From Prosapia bicincta (Eukaryota; Arthropoda; Insecta; Hemiptera; Cercopidae): a stretch of DNA of 64,000 nucleotides. Position 1 is the first letter of the stretch. Every line of letters begins with the position of its first letter. The stretch lies in contig JBAIZL010000002.1 of the NCBI GenBank assembly GCA_036971475.1, positions 51,630,229-51,694,228 of the forward strand, read 5' to 3'. A program made the position numbers and the translations under genes. Positions 12,951 through 26,008 of this stretch are shown here, piece by piece. Below the pieces are notes generated by a model. The model saw only the letters and a list, made by a program, of their open reading frames with translations, was not told where the DNA came from and did not search any database.

Positions 12951-15900
12951 TTAGTAAGGTTTAACAAATTTACAAATTTAAAGTTCGGATAGTCATTAAC
13001 TATTGTTTAAGTGATTAATTAAGATTCACCGATTGTAATGGACTACAAGATTCAAGAATTTAATTCAATAAATGATTTTGTAATTATGTGTAATATTTTG
13101 ACGTGGCAGCAGAAAACATCTTACAATTATTACTCTAAGTAATAAAAGTGAGTATTTTTATATAACGTTTGTATTCTGTAAAATAAATTACGTTATTATT
13201 TGGTACTTTCTGGTAATGTTGTAGTGACATTGTTTTACTATCCCATGGTAATACACAAAGCAAGACTATTAAGACGAGGTAGTCAGCTGGCTAATGACTT
13301 TTAAAACAAAATCATTTGCTTAAATTCTATAATCAAGCTCCAGAGATCTGAGTAAATACGCTTTTTATGTTAGAAAAATCTGTTCAAAAACGTTACTATT
13401 GATTTTTATATCATACAATGTCAGGAAAATTTGGTATTTTTTTAAAGAATGAAGTTTTATGCAAAATATTTACTTTCTTCTCTCTGCAATATAATCTCTA
13501 AACTGGAGTGTGGACCATGGGCTTGATATATCTACACCTAAAGAGCTACTAAAGTAATAACAATATAAATATAAGCGGCGAGAAGGTCTAGGAGGCAGAA
13601 GTCATTTGACCGATGGCAAGATTCTTTTCATTTAGAAGTGTTACTTAATAACAACAAGGAGACATTCTGGAAACCATGAACAAATAATAAATCTATATGG
13701 GAGTGATGTTTCTACTTGTGCTCAACAAAAGACACAATAACAACAAAATCTTTCCTTACAAGGACCCTGAAGATAGTGTAAATATAATAAGGTCATGAAG
13801 AAAATTCTAACATATGATAATACTAAGTATATCCATGATTCTCATACCTGAAGTTTTCTAATGAAAAATACTATTAATCTTTAACACTCTTATACCTTGC
13901 TGACTCATCTCCTACACTTCTCTTACCTTAAAATGTTTAAACAATCCTTGACCGCAGGAAAGTAATGATTTATCTTTTGAATTCTAAATCTGATCCGAAA
14001 CTGTAGCTTAAGGATTAAACCCCTTACGGTAAACCTGAACTTGTATGAAACTTAAAACTTATAAAAAATTAAACTTTTTAAGATTTTCTAGACATATAAC
14101 ATTCAATTAAATAAATTCAGAAAATATTTGTTTTTAGAATTTATTGGAAAATATAGTGAAAGAGAGAGAACTTTAATTTTAAAATAATAACTAAGGTAAG
14201 AGTATGAAAGTAAAAAACGTGTTTGTAGAAAACAAGAATTTGCTCCCTCGGTTTTAATTTACGTTGGTCTGTCCCATTGTGACGTCAGAATTGCTGTAAT
14301 TTTTCTAATTTAAAAAGAAATACATTGTTAGCTAGAGAATTTAAATTATTGTAAAATTTCGAAAAGAAAAGAATTATAAACTTTATAAATAATGTTTATA
14401 ATTACAAACATTAAATAATTTTTAAGAAATAAACAAATTTCGATTATTCTCTAGTCTCTAATATCTACAATAATTTAGTGTAGATATTACACTAAATTAC
14501 TACAATAATTAGTCTCTAATCATGTTTAAAAAAAAAAGAAAGACACACAAGTCCTTTATTTAAACAACATTATTCGAATATTCTTATGAAAGCTGAAATA
14601 AGTAAATAGAACATACACTAATAATGCCTATAATATGATTTGACTTGAAATGTATGCTTTCATAGCAAGAACGTAGCTAAACATTATGCTTATGTGAGGA
14701 TAGGAAAGTATATACAGACACCTTGACCTAACCTCAAGAGTAAATATGAAAAAGATCCTCATATAACCTTCTACATGTTGATGCATTTAGGTAACACAGT
14801 GAGCTATAAAATAAAAAAAATTATTTCATTATAACAAGAAAACATAACACATTCTTAAGGAAACCTCTTAAGCCTTGATGCCTTACGTGAAAATAAGGCT
14901 GCAAGAAATCTTTATCTTTCTTTCTCTTATATCAATAATTTACTATTATCTCAATCAAGGGTTAATATTGCATTAATTAGGTTCTTCACCGATATTTATT
15001 ATCAGAAGTTTCTAGAATTTATGCTTTTATGTGAAAATACAAGACTAAATTTAAAATATTGATTATATAAAAGGCAAAACTATCGTTCCGTTATTGGATT
15101 TAGCACGACTCACTAGATTTTATATTGTTATTATTTCATCAAATATACGGTATATTGCATTATGCTTTGATTTCACGCAGGTACAAAAATTGATTACGAA
15201 ATTAAACAAATTATCATATCGTTTAAAATCATTGAGGCCAAATTTGCTTTTTAAACTAATAATAGAATCAATAATGTAATAACCAAAACTGAAATCACCC
15301 AAAATAATATGATATAAATGGTGTATAAAATATACAATCTGATTTAGTGATAAACAATATGTTGAACAAAAGGAAAAAATAAAAGAACGTTTTAAATAAT
15401 ATTTAAATACTAATAAGAAGTCTAAAATTTTTCAATCAATATTTTTTACAAATTATATTGTAAATACTAATAATTTTCGTAATTCAACAAATCTGAATCT
15501 ATAATAAAAACTAGATAAACTTTTAAAATAACATTTCTAAACATTTAGAAATTTACTAGCAAGAAATCACACACTGGGCCCGTTTTAGACTTATTTGGTA
15601 ATTTGTTATTAGTAAAATATTTTGTATAACCGTTTTTAAAATTAAGTAAATCAAAACTCCAGTAACATTATTGGCGTAATTGTTTCCGTTTATATGTACC
15701 TAGCTAACATTGAAATTCCCTGACCGATCCATTAAGATGAATATGAAATGGATGCTCATATAACTTCCAAATAAAGAATAAAATAACTTATTTATATCAA
15801 GACGATCAGGATACATAAAACATCACTAAGAAAATGCCTTAACCCTGATTCACACATGGAAAATAAATGGAAAGAAATATTACCATTGTATTTGCAAAAT

Positions 15901-16698
15901 ACATAAATACGAATATATAACTGTCAATAATTACAATTGTAAATGTAATTAAGCACAGTGACTTATAACAAGAGTCCGATTCTAATTCTTTGTTTAAATT
16001 ATAATATAAATAATTAGTCATGTTAGGCCTAATATAAATAGGTTCGTAACTCGATTTGGATAACAAATAGCCTTAGCTAACTGATTAATTTTAGTTATAA
16101 AATGTGTTGATACAAAATTTAAACAGTAGGATGGTAAACATCATCACAACACGATCTTACGCTTTTGACTGAACACATGTTTGGTAAATTTGTACAAAAA
16201 CAGATTTTAAAAATTAATCTGAAACGTCATTTGCATGAATATTGTAAAGTTAAAAAAATTAAAAAAACGACTATATACTCTAAACTGGTGCGACAATCAG
16301 CACTGACATGGAACCCTTCATATGACTGCAATGGAATCAATTGTTGACAAATTATTACTTTCTACGTAAATCCCACCTCGTAATGCGTGTATTTAGAACA
16401 ATATTTAAGTAGCACAAAGAACAAACACAAGGAATCTACCCACTCGAACACATAATTATTTAGACATTAGTAGCCTATATTACTGTGTGTATAGACAGAC
16501 CGCGATATTATTAAAATTAGATCAATTAGTCGTATATATTAACGGTGAAAAATAAACCGACAGTTTTATAATAGTATTATTTGTATGTGTGTTTGTGTTT
16601 AATTTACATTCTCTCAGGTGTAATATATATGCTTCTATATATACTACAAACAGATAAATTGTACTACAAAATTTATTATTCTGCGAAATACCTCATTA

Positions 16699-16765
<67 letters not shown>

Positions 16766-19559
16766 TAATGGAAAGTAACGAAATTCACAATAAAACTTCA
16801 CCAAAACCAACATAAATACAAGTGTTTTATAATACCCTTTATAACGAGTATAGATTGTCACGAGTATGGAAATAATAACCTTGTAGTTTAACTATACATT
16901 TTTATAATAATAACGTTAGCTAATATATGAAATGGTTTTTATTTGCTAAAATGTTTTATTATAATAAAATGAAGTTATTTTATGGAAGCAGGTAACAAAT
17001 GTTCATGTGTTAAATATTAGTTAATATTTTATGTGTGGAAAAGTCTCTGATTTCTTGCAATAAATTTAACTTCGTAACACACATGCGAAAAAAATAACAT
17101 ACATAAACCAATTAAATAGGTTTCTAAATATATAAGGCCCCTAACATATTATAAATATGCCCCTAAATCTTCTTTATAAAGTGCTTTTATTTAATGAATA
17201 TAAAAATATTAAATAACCTCTCTCTCTCCACTGACTTAAACATACACACAATAAATACATAAATAATTATATATTAAAATTATTTATATAATATATAACC
17301 TATTTTCTATAATGTAAATGGTTAGGTATATAATTCTTCTCTAATTAATTTCACGATTGTTTCATATGCCAAGTTAAACAAAGGAAGACTCTAAAATATT
17401 TTTCCGCTTTGTGAAGGAAACCTACTAATCTTGAGACTTACTAGGTGACAGTTTCATAAAAACAAAACTAAAATTATTTTACTGTGAATCCGGGTCATTG
17501 TCTTTTTTGAGTAATTATCTGTTTATACGCACGACTAATAGATAAATCAGCAATATTTCACCGACCTTACATTTTCATAAGATACCGGTTTCACATTAGA
17601 TTGTATTCCATGAATTCTTATTTAAGTGTATAAGTATAAGTACCAAATATTATTCTAACGGGGAGGTTGGTATTGCATGCTTAGCAATCCTGTAACACAA
17701 TGACTACAATGTTTTCTAAATTGAATCGTATGAACCATCAGTATAACGGAAGGAAAACAAATATTCCCAAATATAACAGAATTTACAATATTTCCAGATT
17801 TTTAAATCAAAACAGATATGTACAACCTGCAATTGTGTATTCTTATTCAAGGGAGCAACATGAATAAAACTGTATTGCCTTATATTTACAAGATTACATG
17901 GGATTGATTGCAAATGAATGAGTGGGTTAACTCTAAACCCCTGCTATTTTGTTCTCTTGCATTTACATATTAAAATGTATAAGATAAAATTATACTTAGA
18001 AAATACCTCAAGAAAAGATTGCTGGAGAAACGTTTGTTTTTTTTTTTATTGGACTTTATGTTTCAAAAGTCCATGTTGTTGAAATTATTATACGAATACA
18101 ATAATTACAACATAGAAACATTAGGTTACTTGTAGCCATATATCAAGAGCTGATAAGCTCCCTAGGTACGTATGAAAGCTATTAAGTAGTTTTATAATCT
18201 ATAGAAACAGTATTAATATTTTATAAAATTAACAGAATGTACTTGATTACCAGGAATTTGTTAGTCTAAAGAAAAGAAATTTACTAACAAAATAACTCAT
18301 ACTATTGTATTGAGTACAACATCACACATACTGCATCACTCACATTGCTTACATAAGTGGCTAACCATACCCTATACATTACAATTAAGTTGGATTTATG
18401 TAATTTCGGATTGTCTTGCTTTTGATATAAGGTATTATTTTATTGAAAAATAATTAAATTTATCCACTAAAAAATACCTATTTTATTTAAAATTCCACAT
18501 AGAAACTAAAAATGCGATTAAATCGAATCTCGCGCTATAAAATTACATTGACGGTGTCGATTATTTATTGGTATCGTGATACTCACGTTTAATTGCATTT
18601 CTATCCAGCCTGCTAAGTGTTTTAAGGTTAGTACGAAATATAAATTCATATCCAGTGACTTGTTACACTTATAATGTATGTCAAAAAGCATCGTCTACGA
18701 GTTCTAAATCGTAGAGTAATGGAAAATATCAAAAAAGTTCCTACATTTCTTTTAAAAAGTTTTGTTTTATTTATTTAGCCTAATACGAGTACATGTAGTG
18801 TATTAAAAACAAATGAGTGGTATTTAGTGGTTTGTTTGATTTAAAATTACCGTGTTATAACATGTAATATAATGTTAAGTCTGAAACGACATTCAATTCA
18901 TTGTTGCTAAGAATTTTAATTAAACTCACGACGGAAAAATAGACAGAAATGTAATAAAGATATTAACAAGTAAAGTTTCTAAAGAAAAATATACAATTGT
19001 TTTAATAATAAATAGTTATTAATGAATACATTTTGTAGTAGCAACTAAATATAAAAAAAATATATTATCAATGACATCAATGATAACAATGATATTTTTT
19101 ATATTAACAACACGACAGAAAAAAATTCAATTTAACTGTTTGTTTGTTGAAGAAATAAACTAATACCTCTAAATCGAGATACTGTGAAATTGTAGGACGA
19201 AAAGTTTAGTACAATAACATAACTATTACTGAGAAGTTATTAAAAACATCAATATTTATCTTAAAGATATAACTAGTAAAATATCTTGACATTAGTATCA
19301 TATATTTTGAAATTAGTTTTTATGATTTGTTTCTTTTCTCTAAAACTGCTTTTATAAAGATTTTAAAAAAAAAGATGAAATTATTTTGTACTAAAAGAGT
19401 GTCATTTGTAGGGTATACATAACTAAAATAGATTTCCATTTCCATATATTCTATAAAGATTATTGTTCTTACGTCCCAGTAGTTTTTCCTACTCAGTGAG
19501 AAATATAACATTCCGTTTACCCTAGAAGCTATTATTATAAACAAACATTCTATGGAACG
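12951..19559. other. AT-rich non-coding DNA, no gene seen
   Basis: No open frame here resembles a known protein; those present are short and low complexity. Two loosely similar segments (near 14730 and 15735, sharing CTCATATAAC and nearby words) may be old repeat copies. A TA microsatellite lies at 16701. Nothing else can be supported. Confidence 0.55.
16701..16757. repeat. (AT)n microsatellite
   Basis: An uninterrupted AT run of about 28 units. The Tyr-Ile-rich open frames over it on both strands are artefacts of the repeat. Confidence 0.97.
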
Positions 19560-19674
19560 TTAATCTGAGGATCGATTGTTCAATAATTTCACACTTTTAA
19601 TAATGAAACATTTCGATACTTCCCAACTTTTGGGGACATTAATTGTTCCTTTTCTTAAGACTACAATGGTACCT

Positions 19675-19736
19675 GTTAAATATTTTGCCATGTAACATTG
19701 ATTTCCGGAGGACCTTAAATAATTAAATGAATGAAG
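19675..19736 (-). repeat. Short repeat shared with 23525-23592, probable LTR remnant
   Basis: It shares GTTAAATATTTTG and, after a small gap, a block centred on GATTTCCGGAGGACC and continuing through AATTAAATGAATGAAG. It sits exactly where the integrase frame stops making sense. GGTAC occurs at both edges. Confidence 0.6.
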
Positions 19737-19740
19737 GTAC

Positions 19741-22700
19741 TTCCGATGATATAGGTCAATCAAGGAGTCAACCACAGAGTGTTTCTTAGGCAAAATCACC
19801 GGATGTTGCGTCTCATAACGAATCTGTACTGCTTCGAGTCGTCCACCAACTCGCAGGACGCCATCGCTACCGAGAAATGGTGTTAATCGTCGAAGCCTAG
19901 AAGATACCCTGTTAGGAGAGGTGTGTCCTAATGCTTTTAAATCTTCGATGAAGGAGGATGCCTGAAGTAATTTGAATATTTGGATTCTGGCTGAGTTCAA
20001 CTCCCCCGTAGTGAGAGGTCTAACAGTTCTTCCTAAGTGACGAGAGTTGTGTACAAAACGCAACAAGTACGTCATTACACGCTGCAGTCGACTAAAGCTA
20101 GAATATTTCCGCAGCAAGTCCCAATCTGAGTGAACAGTGGAGAGAAGAGATATAGGTGAAATAGGTTTATATTTCCCTGTGTCAATGAGTTTTGCGGTAT
20201 CCTGAAGAAACGTGGGTGTCTCTAGGTGTTCGTCTGGAAGATCCTGTAATAGTTGATAAGCGTTAGTAGTCCATTTCCGCAATTCGAAGCCACCTCGAAG
20301 TAAAAGAGAAATGAGCTGAGTTTTCAAATGAGAGGCCTCATCAATGGAACCACCACCCGCAATAATGTCGTCGACAAACGTTTGTGTGCGGTGTACTTCG
20401 GCAGCCTGAGGGAATGAAGCACCTTCATCGGAAGCGAGCTGATGAAGAGTTCTTATCGCCAGGTAAGGTGAACAACTAAGTCCATAGGTTACTGTGGTCA
20501 ATTGATAAGTGGAAATAGGTTGATCGACATGGTCCCTCCATAGGATCAGCTGATAAGGTTGATCATCAGGGTGGACTTTGATCTGACGATACAACTGACG
20601 TATATCGCAAGTAAAAACCACATTATGATAGCGAAACATGAGTAACAGATCACAAATGTTGGTCTGCATTTCTTGTTCGAGAGATTTTAATCGTATTTCC
20701 GCGTTCCCGCGAGAAGTTCCGAGAAGAGGTTTATCTTCTTTGAAAGGAAGTCGGACACAGTAACGACCTGAAATGTCGCGTGTATGAGTAGCGACATAAT
20801 GAGCTTCACATGCTTGATCATGTGGTGAGAGTTTTGAGGTGAAGGGCACTTCTTCATGTTGCCAGAATTTTTGTAGAGAATGGTGCATTTCCAAGTCATT
20901 CACCGTGAGTAATGTGGTGGACATACTAGCACTAGATTCCCTTTCACAGGTAGGCAGACATGGAGCGTCTCCCATAACCATGAATCCAAAGTGAGTGCCT
21001 ATCAGGCACGGCATATTAGAGCCGAGAGAATGCGTAGTTAGAGTCAATATTAAAGGGAAAAGAGCGCCGCCCAGAAGAATATCAATGCGACTTGGCAAAT
21101 GAAAAGTAGGGTCGGCAAGCGTATAAGATTGTACCTTATTTAGTACTTTAACGTCAATGTGAGTACGAGGTAAATCGACGAAAATTTTGTCGAGAATGAG
21201 AAAATTATGTTTGGCAGCTATTACTGTGCCATCGAGAGTGTGCACACCTAAAGAGGTCATGCCCCTTGAGCGAGTAAGAGTTTGAGAAAGTCCAACAATG
21301 TTGTGATTACTTCTCGTTCGAGTTACACACATTAGTTGAGCTACTTGCTCTGAAATAAATGAGGATTGGCTTCCTGAGTCCACCAGAGCCCGGAAAGTCG
21401 TCCCGGTAGGAGAGGAGAGTTTTACTAAAAGTGTGCCCAGGAGCACAGTTGTATTTTGAGAGGCAGGATTAGTCGCCTGAGAAGTCATACTAATAGGTGA
21501 CTGAACAACTTCTGTTACACCTTGGCCCTGGGAAATAGAGGACTTTAATGGTGTATGCTGAGGCAGGTGATCGTTGTCGAAATGGAGAAGAGTGTGATGT
21601 TTCCTTTTACATTGAAAACAAGTCGATTTGGATTTACAAAACTTCACACTGTGAGCGCCCAAACATGAAATATATCTACTATACGACTTCGCGATCTTCA
21701 AACGCTCTGCCGGAGATTTGGCCTTAAACTTAAGGCAGGAATAGATTTTATGGTCTGTTCCTTTACACAGAAAACATAAAGGATCCTTTGTTTCAGACGC
21801 TGTGTCATTGACAGAGTTACAAGTCACCAGCGAAGTCCCCTTTCGGTTAACCTGAGTCTTATGCATTAACTGTTTTCCCTTTGAAATTTGAGGCGAGTTT
21901 GAAGGTAATGAGTTAGGGTTGAGAGTTGAAGAGGAATGTAGTGTCGCTTGTTCGAGTTCACTACATTTTTGTGAGAGGAAGTTGATAATTTCCACAGGTG
22001 TTGCCAAGGTCGACGTGTTATCCCGTGATTGTTCAAGCTTCTTCAGTAATGTAGAATCCAGCTTGCGTAAAATCATCGCTGACAATAAGGGATTGTTACT
22101 CGCGATATCAATTTGTAGCCCCTTCAAGGCTTGGGTGTTCTCTGTGTATCTTGTAACAAAGTTACGCATTTGGTTAGAAGTGTAATTGATATTCGGCAAG
22201 TCGAGAATTCTATTGAGATGAATTGACATTAATCGTCTTGGAGAATGATATCTCTCCATGAGAAGGTCATACGCGACTTGATAATTAACTTCCGAAATAG
22301 GTAAAGAGTTAATTAATTTTAATGGTTCACCTGAGAGTACACTGAGCAAATACTGTAGTTTGGTGAGAGCATTGAGAGATGTATTTTTATGTATGGTAGA
22401 GTCAAAGAGATTTTTGAAAGAAATCCATTCAAATGGATCACCCGTGAAATGTTTGAGTTCCAATTTTGGAAGTCGCAGTGGGATTTGCGACGAGAGTGAA
22501 GAGCTAGCTTCGGTTTTTTGCCTAGCAGCTTGTTTCGCTTCTATTGAAGCAACAGTGTAATTTATGCGAGAAACAAGATCATTAACCACAGCCGAATTGA
22601 GAAATTGGGAATAAAATCGTTATCTTTTTCCAACGAGAGTTCATTGAATAAGTCCAATGTGTCTAAAAATTCTTGTTTAATGCTAGCGACAGAGGGAGCT

Positions 22701-22822
22701 CGGGTCATTAATTCCTGCATGATCGCTTTATCAGAAATCTTTTGCGTGAGATCATAAATAGATTGGATCTGGGAAAATAGAGCTTCCTTCTTAGCAGTGA
22801 TTACCCTTAGTGATTTGGCCAT
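19741..22822 (-). pseudogene. BEL/Pao gag-pol polyprotein remnant
   Basis: The gag frame starts at 22822 (Met-Ala-Lys-Ser) and runs about 75 codons before a frameshift near 22600. A frame open for about 1,000 codons then follows. It contains a DUF1759-like gag region, two zinc knuckles (CCHC near residues 272-285 and a CXXC..HH near 324-332 of that frame), a retroviral-type aspartic protease (DSG at 404-406) and a reverse transcriptase piece with FVDD at 738-741. It ends in an integrase N-terminal segment near VILPKKHSVV. Known BEL proteins are much longer. About 90-100 residues are missing in frame at residue 644 (early RT), and a larger block is missing near 800-815 (late RT and RNase H). 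The frame then runs into the LTR-like repeat. The deletions have kept the frame open, which is unusual for a decayed copy. Confidence 0.8.
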
Positions 22823-23524
22823 TTTGTAGAATTGAATTATATCTACAATACCAATAAGGCTCTTTAAATACACTAACAAAATATGCTATACTAATAGCAA
22901 GAGCGATAGAGAAAGCATAAACTAGTTCTCACAAAGAAATGTAAATATTGGATGTTTGAACTTATGAACGGACGTAAACAGTTCAAATAAACAAATGTCT
23001 CTTATTCAAGGTTACAATAACAAGATATTTTCCAATAATTGCAATAAGAAAAATTTTCAATACAAATTATGAAAAAATGTAAATATTTTAAAAGGAAATA
23101 TTACAATTACATTGGACAGCATGTAACTGAATGATCTGCTTCAAAACAATAAGCATTAATAAATATAAATTAGCAATTTATAAGCACTGAAATCATAGGT
23201 GACTTCTTTTACCATACTAAATAGTTAGCAGAAAATATTTATAAATATATTAGCCTATTAACATTAGCATGAGTGGGAAACATACATTTTAAATCATACG
23301 AATTGTTTACAAATAGACAAGCGTAGTTAATTATAAAGATATGCTTTCAGAGAGGGTTTGTTATAATCTACTGTATTTGAACAGCTGATAGATAAGAAAT
23401 TGAGTGAGGTAAGCCTTGCACCAAGGACAAGATATTGCGTGCGGTTGGAAATATGTACGTCACACTTGTGGACATGTTTTAACATAGGACCTTTTCAAAA
23501 GATCCGGGCCGTAGGACCAAAAAT

Positions 23525-23592
23525 GTTAAATATTTTGAAATGTAACGGCAACATTGATTTCCGGAGGACCTTAAATAATTAAATGAATGAAG
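23525..23592 (-). repeat. Short repeat shared with 19675-19736, probable 5' LTR part
   Basis: This is the upstream partner of the repeat at 19675. It differs by a few bases and a small insertion. It lies about 700 bp upstream of the gag start, which fits a 5' LTR. Confidence 0.6.
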
Positions 23593-23950
23593 TTGACGTT
23601 TTGTACATACCTCACTGGGCGAAGTACCACCACTTGTCGGACAGTTATTCGGGTGCACCCTTTCCCGCACTTATCAATTACCTGTTGAACTTAAAGAAAT
23701 CACTTATATTCAAAATGTCACTATTAATGTTAAGAGTACCTTCGCCACACGACAGGAGAAACAAAGAGAGAGAGAAATGGTCTAAACCGAGCCTCGTTTA
23801 GAACACACAAAAACTACGTCACGTCGAGAGTGACGGGAGAGATGTCGTTTAACCGACGATTCGAAAGAAACTGGGCCGTACCGAACCTTGTAAGAGACAA
23901 AGGTTGGCCGATAAGGAGTCCCTCTCTGAAGCATTTACACTGTCTTTTAA

Positions 23951-24509
23951 ATTATCTTTAATTTAAAGAAAAGTACGTAACAGTACCAATAGAATTTATT
24001 ATAGCTGAGGTAAACTAAATTTGTTGTAATTATAGGTCAATTTTTTTTAAATAGAAATATATTAAAAAATAAAGCGCATAATATTTGTAATGGTTTCTGA
24101 TAACAAATCAATTCTTATGATTTATACACCGACTGGAGGGCACATGAAAAGTTCTACCAGTATAACTAAAATATTCGAACTTATCTTGATGGTTCTTTCT
24201 AGGAACTGCAATAATAACATACTATTATTACTTTGAAATTGCAAATATATGGTGATGTCAAAGAGAGAATATGAAAAAGAGTTTTGTAACAAATGTTTCA
24301 AACGCAAAATATCAACTTTCAATAAAAATCGGTTGCCGTATTTTAACAAACCTAAATATTGAATGGAGCGCTTGGAGTTTGTTTTCTGGAAAAGTCAGAG
24401 ATATAACGCTTTAATGCTATATGTATATTATTCTATATTATAAGGAATATTTTATTGCAATATGTAAGGATTGATATAACAGCCCAATGGGCGTTACTAG
24501 TACTATTGT
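23951..24509. other. AT-rich DNA between two transposons
   Basis: No gene or repeat was recognised. It forms the left flank of the Polinton-type element; the flank resumes at 36881 on the other side. Confidence 0.6.
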
Positions 24510-24515
24510 CATGGC
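24510..24515. repeat. Left target-site duplication, CATGGC
   Basis: Six bases immediately outside the left terminus are identical to 36875-36880 immediately outside the right terminus. A 6-bp duplication is the known signature of Polinton/Maverick integration. Confidence 0.85.
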
Positions 24516-25180
24516 AGTAGTACTGTCCCTACCCTAGCACAACTACCCCTAACTCGGCCGCTACGTAACCTAGGACTATAGGGGTAGTTTTGGATGATGC
24601 GGGCGGACGTGGCGCACCTGATCCCTGCCTTAGGGGTGGTTTCGACCACGTTTAGAGGGGTAGGGGGTAGTTTTTCGAAAAAATTTATTTCCAACACACT
24701 GACCCAAGCTAGCCAAACTGGATCTAACCTAACCTAACCTAAGTGTGGAGGGTGACCTCAGCTACGTTCAGGAACATCCCTGGGGGTAGCTCCGGGGGTG
24801 AATTGGGGGTGGGGTGTAGTTTTCGAAAAAAGTTTGGAAAAACGTTTCTTGACCGATAGGGTGAGTCTAGAGTGCAATATCGCTACTGCAGGGGTAGTTT
24901 CACCTTGAGGTAGTTTTTGAATAAAATACGAAAATGCCGAAAATCGAACGGTTTGATCGAATGGCTGTATGGGATATGTCTAGAGTTCAATAAGTAACGC
25001 TGCGGGGGTGGATTCACCGAGGGGTAGTCATTAAATAATAAGGAATCGCCAAAAATGATCGGTGACCTAGGTAATAGTCGCTCCCGAACCCGCGCTCGAG
25101 GTAACACCGCCTAGGAGCGGGTAAAGCCAACACGGAGCATGGTCTCGGGTAATACCCTGCCCATAGGTAACCCGGCAATC
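24516..25180 (+). repeat. Left terminal inverted repeat (665 bp)
   Basis: It matches the reverse complement of 35928-36874 over its whole length, from AGTAG at the outer end to CCCGGCAATC at the inner end. It contains one copy of the 141-bp subterminal unit, repeated CTACCCC-type motifs, and four CCTAA units at 24724-24742. Confidence 0.92.
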
Positions 25181-25549
25181 CTGGTTTCAGGCACCAAATG
25201 GTGGTTATCCACTGACCAATACCGATATGGTCTGAGCCGGCTAGAATGTCTCTAAAAATACAAGATCGAAAACAATATAGCAACAACAACAAAAACAAAT
25301 GATAATTACACTTACCGTGCGACAGCGTCAGCCCTCGATCAGAGATATCCCATTGACCTCTCAAGATGTCGAAACGCTTGCCTTCTGCAGTTTTCACGGG
25401 GTTAGGACCGCCAACTGAATCAGTGAAGCCGATTCAATGCCCGCATTACAAGCCGGGGCAAGCAGAAGGCTTACCCCTTGGGGAGTAGCCCCAAACCAAC
25501 GCTACTCCCAAGTGACTACCACTCCATGACAAAATGTAGTCTCCTGATT
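25181..25549. other. Non-coding GC-rich stretch inside the element
   Basis: This lies between the left TIR and the poly-T tract, where a polymerase gene could be expected. No polymerase motif is seen in any frame. On the minus strand an open stretch ending at about 25316 runs into GGTAAGTGT, a good splice-donor match, so an upstream exon of a spliced leader-like transcript is conceivable. That is inference only. Confidence 0.4.
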
Positions 25550-25584
25550 TTTTTTTTGAATTTTTAATATTTTTATTTTTTTTG

Positions 25585-25618
<34 letters not shown>
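25550..25618. repeat. Poly-T tract (poly-A on minus strand)
   Basis: About 70 bases are almost all T, with a few A and G interruptions. On the minus strand this is a poly-A run directly after the minisatellite. It could be a retroposition tail or simple slippage. Confidence 0.85.
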
Positions 25619-25620
<2 letters not shown>

Positions 25621-25649
25621 TTTTCAATCTGCTCCACACGTGAGTACAC

Positions 25650-26000
25650 ACAGGCTCCACGCCAGTGAACCAGACACACCTAGGTTTATGGGAGAATTAA
25701 CTCCACGCCAGTGACCCAGACAAACACACAGGTTTAACTACACACACACCTTGGTTTACGGAAGAATTAACTCCACGCCAGTGACCACAAACACGCCTTG
25801 GTTTACGGAAGAATTAACTCCACGCCAGTGACCCAAACACACTTTGGTTTACGGAAGAATTAACTCCACGCCAGTGACCCCAGACACACTTTGGTTTACG
25901 GGAGAATTAACTCCACGCCAGTGACCCAGACAAACACACAGGTTTAACTAACACACAGGTTTACGGAAGAATCAACTCCACGCCAGTGACCCAGACACAC
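25650..26000. repeat. Minisatellite, about 7 copies of a 45-70-bp unit
   Basis: The core ACTCCACGCCAGTGACC recurs about seven times, each followed by an ACACAC-type segment and GGTTTACGG(A/G)AGAATTAA. Unit length varies because of small insertions. It ends just before the last gene of the element, and no frame stays open through it. Confidence 0.9.
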
Positions 26001-26008
26001 AAGTGACA

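Larger units (their letters stand above)
19560..23950 (-). mobile_element. BEL/Pao-type LTR retrotransposon, internally deleted
   Basis: Reading right to left, a presumed 5' LTR and leader (about 22.9-23.9 kb) precede a gag-pol region (22822 to about 19740). A sequence of about 60 bp, 19675-19736, also occurs at 23525-23592 in the same orientation, one at each end of the coding region, and is best read as an LTR remnant. The left copy is flanked by GGTAC on both sides (19668 and 19736). The 3' LTR is otherwise missing. Blocks of the reverse transcriptase, all of RNase H and most of the integrase are absent, so this is a defective copy. The outer limits are approximate. Confidence 0.7.

Noticed and set aside
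16581..16861. Tyr-Ile-rich frames on both strands
   Set aside because: These are produced by the TA microsatellite.
25014..25397. 127-codon frame over the left TIR
   Set aside because: It runs across the TIR boundary and has no domain; a mirrored frame exists in the right TIR only because the sequence is repeated.
25446..25679. Lys-rich minus-strand frame
   Set aside because: It is an artefact of the poly-T tract.
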